From NCBI GenBank assembly GCA_020744225.1, contig JAGMWG010000005.1:1302001-1366000 (forward strand): DNA of 64,000 nt, read 5' to 3'. Below the pieces are notes generated by a model. The model saw nothing but the letters and a program-made list of their open reading frames with translations, was not told the origin of the DNA and did not search any database. The translations under genes were made by a program, and so were the position numbers. The stretch is from Paraphoma chrysanthemicola (Eukaryota; Ascomycota; Dothideomycetes; Pleosporales; Phaeosphaeriaceae). Positions within the stretch are counted from its first letter, which is position 1, and each line of letters begins with the position of its first letter. Positions 57,344-64,000 of this stretch are shown here, in pieces.

Positions 57344-59296
57344 ATGGGTCAGACTTCATCTTCTGAGCATGCTCACTTGACGCCAGGTCTGTCTTCTTTC
57401 TCCGCTTTTCGAATTCACAATACTTTCTGTGTGTACATCCTGAGCGCATTCTTACATTAGGCAGAACAGATCAGTTCACTCCTCGCGCAACGTTTTGCGC
57501 AAAAGAGCTTCACACCACTCGAGCTATACTGTTTCAAATCCGTCTTCCGATCGCTTGCAGACACCGAGTCTGGTGTGAAATACTGGAGTGAAAGTACGCT
57601 ATGCCGCTTTCTCGAGCTGCCGGATGCGCTGGGCGTGGGATCAGTCGTCTTCCACATGGCAACATACCTCGGCGCTTTTCCGTTACCCAGTCAAGCGCCC
57701 GCTATCCTCACACACGATGCGCTACTAAAAGTAGTCACCATAATGACCGAGCGCTTTGGAGTGGTGCTGAAGAAACGCGGCCGAGAGCTGTGGCTAAGAG
57801 AGCTGTACAGAAGCTTGGCTATATACGATAAGGGCATACGGTCTGAGATTGAGGACAAGGAGAAGGAAAAGGCGGAGGAAAGATCTCACAAGACTGTAAC
57901 GTCAAGTAGCAGTCTTGGATTTGCCATCGATGCGCCAGACGATGGTGGCGACGATGATGCTGAAGAGGACGACGAGTTGGTGCTTGCAGCACTCGAGGCC
58001 ATGGACGCGTCGGAGGTGTTCAAGCACGGAGAGCAGTCAAACGTACACCACTCGATCATACCAACGGACAACCTACTCAAGCTGGTGGAGCTGCTGCTAT
58101 TGATCGCGCCAATTGATCCGCAGCAGAGTATATCTAGCCTCGCGCCTAATATCTCCTCTGCCCGAGTGCAGGAGCTACGGCAGACCGCGAATGTCATACT
58201 GTCATCCTTCGGTGTCGAGAATCACCCAGGCGTCACCTACCGCACATGGAACACCGTTGTATCATTATGCTTACCACATTTATTCAATGGACTACATCCA
58301 TTGTTCGAGCACTTCCTCTTCGCGAAAGACTTCGACCTGTCGAGACGCAAGAATGACCCTGCAGCTCCTACACAAGAAACAAAGCCTGTGATACCACCGC
58401 CTAAGACGGTGATCGAGCCTGAGCCTCTGCTGCGCGAAGAAGGCGAGATCCTCAACCTGACCATCCTCAGTCAGCTCTCTTTCTTCATCGAAGGCAGCCA
58501 GCTCTTCCGACGACTGCGACCTTTGTACAGCGGGAACAAACATGGTTTCAGCATGGGTTCCTTCGAGAAGCAAGTCTTCAATTGGCATGCCCCCACCATC
58601 CTCCTCATAAAAGGCCGTCTCCTACCGTCCACGCCATCCAGCACGCGAGAACGCGCTCTCGAAGACATGCTCCCACCCAAGCGCCTGGAAAACAGTATCC
58701 CCGACACTGCAAGGAATGATACCCTTATCTACGGTGCATATATCCCCGCACAGTGGAAACATACCGGCAAATCCTGCTTCGGCGATGCCGACACAAAACT
58801 CTTCCAACTCTCCCCAATACACGACGTCTTTCCCGCGTCGCAGTTCAGCAGCGATTACGTCTACTTCAACAAATCACCCACCAATCCTCCCGGCCTAGGT
58901 CTCGGCACACCGGTACCATCACAATCGGCAGCCCACACGCACTCCCATACTGTCTTCCGCCCCGGCCCCGTATCGCTACATCTCGACGATGCGCTCGAGT
59001 TCGGTGTGTTCACGCACTTGTCTGAGGGCGGCGGGTCTTTCCGACCAAGTCGCTTGCCATGCCGCAAGGGCAAACACTGGCAAGATCGTTTCGAGATTGA
59101 AGAATTAGAAGTGTGGGGATGTGGAGGCGATGAGGTTGCTGAGGCGCAGAGGAAGGAGTGGGCTTGGCAGGAGCGGGAGGCTGAGGCGAGACGGAGGATC
59201 AATCTAGGGACTGGGGATGTGGAGTTGGATCGTGAGTTGTTGAAGATGGCGGGGATTATTGGTGGCCAGGGGAATAGTGGTGGGAGTATGGGGTGA
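57344..59296 (+). CDS. RTC5: TLDc-domain protein Rtc5 (restriction of telomere capping 5)
   Basis: Exons 57344-57386 and 57465-59296; 624 aa; intron 78 nt with acceptor TTAGGCAG giving HLTPEQISSLLAQRFAQKSFTPLEL. The MGQTSS N-terminus has Gly at position 2 and could be myristoylated. The N-half is helical (YWSESTLCRFLELPDALG, FHMATYLGAFPLPSQAPAIL). The TLDc domain starts at about 285 and includes FFIEGSQLFRRLRPLYSGNKHGFSMGSFEKQVFNWHAPTILLIKG, YGAYIPAQWKHTGKSCFGDADTKLFQL and the C-terminal FEIEELEVWGCGG. Yeast Rtc5 binds and disassembles the V-ATPase at the vacuole, so a V-ATPase role is the best guess here. It is convergent with bL36m. Confidence 0.93.
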
Positions 59297-59600
59297 AGGA
59301 CAATCCAGTCCTGGCGTTCTGAGAGGATGAATATCGATACTTACTACTAAAAATAACAAGAAATGTTGGAATGAACTTGCTTTGTTCTATACTATCACGT
59401 GTCATGCTAAAGCTGAGATCTTGTGCCTCTTTCAATCCATCAAATATGCCAAACGCCGTTGATGCTGGGTGTGCATACATATGGTACATTCCTGCGTGAC
59501 CGCTTTCCACCACAAGAATCTCATTCTTTCATATCCTTCCCCTCAGCTGATACTCGGTCGAGCAAATATCCGTGCCGTCAAACTGTCCATCATCGCAATC
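59297..59600. other. Convergent 3' region, RTC5 and bL36m
   Basis: 304 nt with only 3' flanking sequence of the two convergent genes. Nothing else was seen. Confidence 0.6.
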
Positions 59601-60024
59601 TCATCCTTGCCTACAACTCCCATTAGCAAATCCATCCACTTCCATTTCCCCCAAACCCCGGAATCCGTAAAACTCACCTCTGCTTATGCTTCGGATTCTT
59701 GCTGCATATAATATACACATATCGCCCCTTCTTCCGCCGCACGCTCTTGCACCCATCACACAGCTTCTTGACCGAACTCCGGACTTTCATGCCCCGAGCT
59801 TGCACCCTCGCCCTCCCTGCGCCAGCGACATTGAGGCTGGCGAATCGCGACGAGAGGTCTGAGATATTGGATGGTTGGGCGAGGCGCAGTGTGGGTCGGA
59901 AAAGCGTGGTGCAGCCGCAGGTGGGTGTGTGGATGTGTGAGGTTTGGATGCGTGGGCGCAGGGCGGTGCGCGTGTGGGCGAAGACAGTCCGGCGGAGAGG
60001 GAGGAGGAGAGCCCGTGGCAGCAT
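59601..60024 (-). CDS. RTC6: Mitochondrial ribosomal protein bL36m
   Basis: Zinc-binding protein of the mitochondrial large ribosomal subunit. Two exons, 60024-59678 and 59610-59601; 118 aa. An N-terminal mitochondrial-type presequence (MLPRALLLPLRRTVFAHTRT, Arg-rich, no acids) and a variable linker precede the L36 core MKVRSSVKKLCDGCKSVRRK and KGRYVYIICSKNPKHKQR, with CDGC, Cys and His as zinc ligands. The open frame ends at TGA straight after KHKQR, but AG|GTGAGT is a perfect donor. A 67-nt intron with TTGCTAAT and TTGTAG leads to a ten-base exon encoding the last residues (Gln-Gly-stop), which matches the longer ending I recall from family members. Confidence 0.88.
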
Positions 60025-60636
60025 TGTGGCAGGTTGGTTGAGTTCGTGACGTGGGTGGGTCGTGAAAGTGGGTTTGGATGATGATGATGGTGGATGATGG
60101 CGTTCGAGGAAATATATGCCAAGAATGCACGGGCCAGGTGTTTTCCACAGGACCTGAGGTTGTGGCTTCCTTCGTGTATTTGTCCAAATGTTTTATTTAG
60201 CAAGGACCCTCGTTTTCTCGTATTTGAAGATGTCAGCGAGTCTTTCACCATTGCCGCGGGTGGGAATCACCCAATTGCCAGGCGGGTCTGTGGCCACGAA
60301 GGCGCCTTGGTGCACATATAGCAGCCTGAAGCGAGCTACTTGATGGCCTGTACTTGTGAGGCGCGATGCATCTCTTCTAGAACATTTTTTTCGTACTGAA
60401 CATGATGCTGCCTCAGGATACTATGCCTGGCTGAAGGGTATTGTATCCAATCGGAGCACGCTTCACGTGCCATGCGCCTGCATGTGCTCCGCCTCAGCCG
60501 CGCCTTGGACAAATGTGAACTCAGCTTCCTGCGCAATCGCTCTAATTCTGCTCGATCACTTAGTCCCTCATTATCTCGTGCTATTTCCTCTACATCCAGC
60601 CCCTTCCAGGTGACGAACAACCTCAAAGACATCGAA
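60025..60636. other. Divergent promoter region, bL36m and HET gene
   Basis: 612 nt between divergent starts. A short GAT-rich microsatellite lies at about 60077-60090. No supported coding sequence, though an upstream HET exon cannot be excluded. Confidence 0.5.
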
Positions 60637-62760
60637 ATGACGGACGGCAAGGCTTATACATAAACACGACTTGCCGAGCCAAACAAGGCCATCCGGCTGA
60701 TCAGCATACTTTCAACAACGCCGCAGTTACGCTGTCAGTTCTCTGTGATATCACTTGCGGACTCACCTGTTTTCACCGCTCTGTCGTATGCGTGGGGCGA
60801 TGCAACCGCTAGCGAGCCGGTCACTGTCGACGGCGGAACGATCCATGTAACTGTCAACCTCGCAGACGCCCTAAGGGATATTTACGGACACTGGAGTAAA
60901 GGCGATCTTCTTGCGCCAGGATATGAGCAGTGGCTCTGGGCAGATGCTCTTTGTATCGATCAAGAAAATGTGCAGGAGAAGAATCATCAGGTTCCATTGA
61001 TGAAGGAGATCTATTCAAAAGCCTACCAGGTCTTTGCATGGCTCGGTAACAATGATGATGCGATTACCGGCAAATCCATAGACGGGATCAACTTCGTTCT
61101 GAGCATGATAGCTCGACTCCCAGGCTTCAAGTATATCCATGAAGAAACCAAATATGGCCGATTCCTCTATTGGGGCTCAGAAAAGGGGCCAGACATACCT
61201 AAGGATGCTTTCCTGGCGTTGACGGACCTCGCATGGGTAAAGGATCACTACCAGCAGAACCCCTCAGTGAAAACCTTCAGAGAGCTAGTAGGCTTATCCG
61301 ACGTGCCTTACTGGCGTCGGCTCTGGGTCTTGCAGGAGCTAGTCCTTGCGAAGACGGCGATCCTCCTTTGTGGCTTCAGGAGCATCAACTGGATTGCAGT
61401 TTGTAGCACATACTCCTGGCTCACGCTGTGCAAGTTCAGACACGCTGCAACTGAGCGGCCAGGAACTATTCCCCTGGAGGAATGGTTAACAATTGTACTT
61501 ACGGAGATACCTACTTTCCTGAGAGACGTTGGTGTTTGTAAGCGTGTTGTTGCCACAAGACACAATCTGGATTCATCAAGCATCTCAAGTCGCCATTCTC
61601 GATATTTGCTGAAGTCACGATATTATACATGTATTGCCGCTACCCGCCGTGAAGCTACCGACCCAAAAGACTTCGTGTATGCTTTGGGAGGGATTAGTGG
61701 ACTCTGTATGACGGTGGACTATAGTCCAAACACGACCGCGGCCAAGGTTTACCAGGAATACTTCTCAGGATGCGTGTTAGCTTCAAAAAGATTACCAGGT
61801 GCAGATACAGGACGGTACGAAACGTCATTATGTGATCTCTGGTTTCTCACAATGTCTGGAATTGGACTACCCTGGAATCTCCTTCCCGGACTGCCTTCGT
61901 GGACACCAAATCTAAAGGGAATCACAATTGCTCATTTAGAGAATACATTCTGTATACCACTCGGTGAAAATAATTCACCCTTTGCTAGCATGTTCCCTCG
62001 AGACACCGAGAATGCCTCACTGCTTGGAACATCGCTCTGCTGCACAGCTTACCTTCTGGACGAAGTCACTAAGATCGGACCGATCATACAGATAAGAGAT
62101 GTACCTGGTGTTTGGAGGTCTTCGGATGATGCTTGGTTGTTGTGGATGTACGATACGGCTGTCGAATCAACAAATGTTAATAGGGCTTATGGACTCAAGA
62201 TCGTAGCTGCAATTGCGCAAGTACTTTACGTCGACAAAATCTCCAGGGAGCCTAGCAATCTGCAAGATCTAGCAGTTCAACTTCTTCTACTTGATATGGA
62301 GAATGCCTGCGCAAAGAGAGGCGTCACTTCCGTGATGTTCTTCGAGAGCCTCGGTATGCTGCCACCTCCCTCTGCTGTCGAAGACCCCAGCGATGATCCA
62401 TCGCTGAGGACCCTGTGGGTTGCAATGAATAGATGCCCCGGAATCATAGGCACTGCTGGTGGGCCGTTGGACGTCGAGGTTTCCCACTTTGTTCTTGACA
62501 ACGAGCGACAACGTCACAACTGGAACGGGTGCAAGCTCGCACTCACAGGTTCTGGACTGGCCGGGCTATTCCCTCCTCTGATTGAAGATGGCGATATCGT
62601 GTCTGTGATTCACGGCTATGATAAGCCAGCCGTGCTTCGAAAACGCAGAGACGGCTACCAATTCGTTGGCGTTTGTCGCAGTCCGGCGCTCGCAAACGAA
62701 GAGAAAATCAACGAGCTTCGTGAAAGTGGATTGAGAACGGAGAGGATCAAAATCTACTGA
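60637..62760 (+). pseudogene. HET-domain protein gene with in-frame stop at codon 9
   Basis: HET domains act in fungal heterokaryon incompatibility and cell death. An ATG at 60637 in good context opens a frame of 708 codons that is interrupted only by TAA at 60661-60663. Downstream the frame is clean to the stop at 62758-62760. The N-terminus EPNKAIRLISIL, YAWGD, LWADALCIDQ and EIYSKAYQVFAWLG are the classical HET blocks (about residues 15-150), followed by PYWRRLWVLQELVLA, DPKDFVYALGGISG and the usual variable C-half ending VVxxG-like QFVGVCRSP. The first ATG after the stop would lose the HET core. It is either a recent null allele, a sequencing error, or an upstream exon spliced past the stop (donor GTGACG at 60610, acceptor at about 60677). 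Confidence 0.72.
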
Positions 62761-63413
62761 ACACTCTAATCCATCCTCGTGAATGTTCAGCACGCATTGG
62801 AGCTCTACTTGCAAGGCTGGCTTACCTCGCGATCTTCAGACTGAACTATAATGGTACCACCGGACTCAGCGCTCACAGCAAGAAAGGCATAATCATCGAG
62901 CACGCTCAAATGCTGCAATTGTCCAAGGATGAACTAAATTTCCACGTGGTACAATGCACCATTCATTGCATCATCAGGCCAACCAATCCAGTCTTGGCCA
63001 AACCAGATCGAGACTGACCATGCCCGACCATCCAATACTCATGGATGTTTGTTAACCCTTTCGTCAACGGCACCACTTCGGTGCTAGCGATGCACACTAC
63101 AATAGCCACCCAAACATGATTCGGAGAGGTATCACGGTGGGATCGTATTATGGTAGCACATTATGCGAAAGACAAATGAGGAGCGTGTGCATCAAATCAG
63201 AGCGTCAGACACATGAATCTTGAAAGTACACATTCTCACAGCTTGTATGCAGTCCACCGGGTCCGACGATATTGGATATCGATGAATGGCTAGCTACTTC
63301 ATATGCTACTCTAGCTCCGATCGTAGTAAACGCAAACCACTGCAGCCTCATCATACGATGCATCATTTTGACTGCGTCCATGTATTCTTTGTATCTTTAC
63401 TTTCCTTATGTCC
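62761..63413. other. Convergent 3' region between HET gene and RGG gene
   Basis: 653 nt with no supported gene. The short open frame at 63272-63475 + overlaps the RGG gene end and has no feature. Confidence 0.55.
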
Positions 63414-64000
63414 CTAGAACGACATACCTCGTCCTCCCCTGCCGCCACGTCCGCCTTGTCCACGACCAATTGTAAACCCGCCCCTTCCACCTGGGCCCGT
63501 GGGAGGTGTAGTATCATGTGCACCACTACCCCATACAAATCCCGCTGGGCTCGACCACGGATCCTGTGTCGTCGGCGGTGTCGCTGGAGGTGCAACTTGA
63601 CTCAGTCCTCCGCGACCACGCGTCGATGAGCAAGTATCGTAGTGGCCTTGCCCAGCCCCGGCATTGGACGCATCCGTCATTGGTGAGTTTGCTGGAGCTC
63701 TAGGATTGGGATCAATCGGAGCGCTTCCGAGAACTTGTCCAGTGCCTAGGAAGTGACTGAAGCTACCGATGCCGCTTGGATATGGGTTGCTCATGGCGTA
63801 AGGTGGAGGTGGGAACGCTGTGTATGGCATTGGAGGAGCGGACGGCATGTATGGCGCCACAGGCATGTGCGATACGGGCGGAAAAGGCGGCAAACTCGTG
63901 TAAGATGAGAGGTGATTCATGCTGGAGTGTGAAACTGGAGGCGCTTTTCGGGTGGGCCGCGGATTAGGAGGCTCTTTGGGCGCAGGTGCGACGTTCTCAT
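63414..64000 (-). CDS. Pro-rich/RGG-tail protein, 5' part beyond window
   Basis: The last 194 or so codons of a minus-strand gene; the frame is open to the right edge (ENVAPAPKEPPNPRP at the edge), so the ATG seen at 63920 need not be the start. The visible part is disordered: a Pro/Met/Tyr-rich stretch (PPFPPVSHMPVAPYMPSAPPMPY), then STRGRGGLS and a terminal RGG block GPGGRGGFTIGRGQGGRGGRGGRGMSF. RGG tails bind RNA and are arginine-methylated. No folded domain is visible, so the protein cannot be named. The acceptor-like TTTCAC-rich region near 63945 could also mark an intron. Confidence 0.7.
   Translation of the reverse strand, partial: ENVAPAPKEPPNPRPTRKAPPVSHSSMNHLSSYTSLPPFPPVSHMPVAPYMPSAPPMPYTAFPPPPYAMSNPYPSGIGSFSHFLGTGQVLGSAPIDPNPRAPANSPMTDASNAGAGQGHYDTCSSTRGRGGLSQVAPPATPPTTQDPWSSPAGFVWGSGAHDTTPPTGPGGRGGFTIGRGQGGRGGRGGRGMSF

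Overview
The window looks like nuclear DNA of a filamentous ascomycete (Pezizomycotina, probably Dothideomycetes; the class is an inference). Most genes are broken by introns of 45-100 nt with GT...AG ends and CTRAC-type branch sites. The gene set is typical of these fungi: eisosome Pil1, a WSC-domain protein, a HET-domain protein, Zn2Cys6 and C2H2 fingers, an SLC46-like MFS carrier and the RTC5 TLDc protein. I assembled 26 genes by joining exons wherever reading frame, splice sites and family motifs agreed. Exon coordinates are my own models and none has been tested against transcripts.

Layout. 1-4.7 kb holds three minus-strand housekeeping genes: a DnaJ/X-domain protein cut by the left edge, eIF4E and squalene synthase. 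5.7-12.2 kb is more accessory: a secreted WSC/Pro-rich protein, an intronless metallo-beta-lactamase-fold hydrolase and two alpha/beta hydrolases, separated by AT-richer spacers. 12.9-17.5 kb is one very large multi-zinc-finger gene whose product ends in two membrane helices. It runs tail to tail, 13 nt apart, with an SLC46-like transporter. A small membrane protein and a G1-type cyclin follow. A 5.5 kb gene-free stretch separates the cyclin from the ribosome-biogenesis gene UTP4.

31-43.5 kb is gene-dense: a DCAF11-like WD40 protein, Sec61 gamma (SSS1), an RRM/Gly-Met-rich CPSF6-like protein, a GH5 endoglucanase with a bacterial-type CBM_X2-CBM46 tail, a 6PGDH/HIBADH-family dehydrogenase and an HSL-type hydrolase. 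43.5-50.6 kb (7.1 kb) contains no gene I can support. 50.6-64 kb is dense again: a conserved fungal protein of unknown function divergent from SAM37, then PIL1, a Gfo/Idh/MocA oxidoreductase, RTC5, mitochondrial bL36 (RTC6), a HET-domain gene with an early in-frame stop, and an RGG protein cut by the right edge.

Most genes are unrelated housekeeping neighbours rather than a pathway cluster. The items most worth a second look are: (1) a 198-nt tandem duplication in the zinc-finger gene that copied an intron's 3' splice site into an exon, where the intron tail is now read as protein; (2) that gene's architecture, with mixed zinc fingers fused to a two-helix membrane tail; (3) the HET gene with TAA at codon 9; (4) the unknown protein with a PIP-box-like C-terminus and an MCB-type site in its promoter; (5) the bacterial-style GH5 enzyme; (6) the two long gene-free regions, one of which carries several ACGCGT sites between a cyclin and UTP4.
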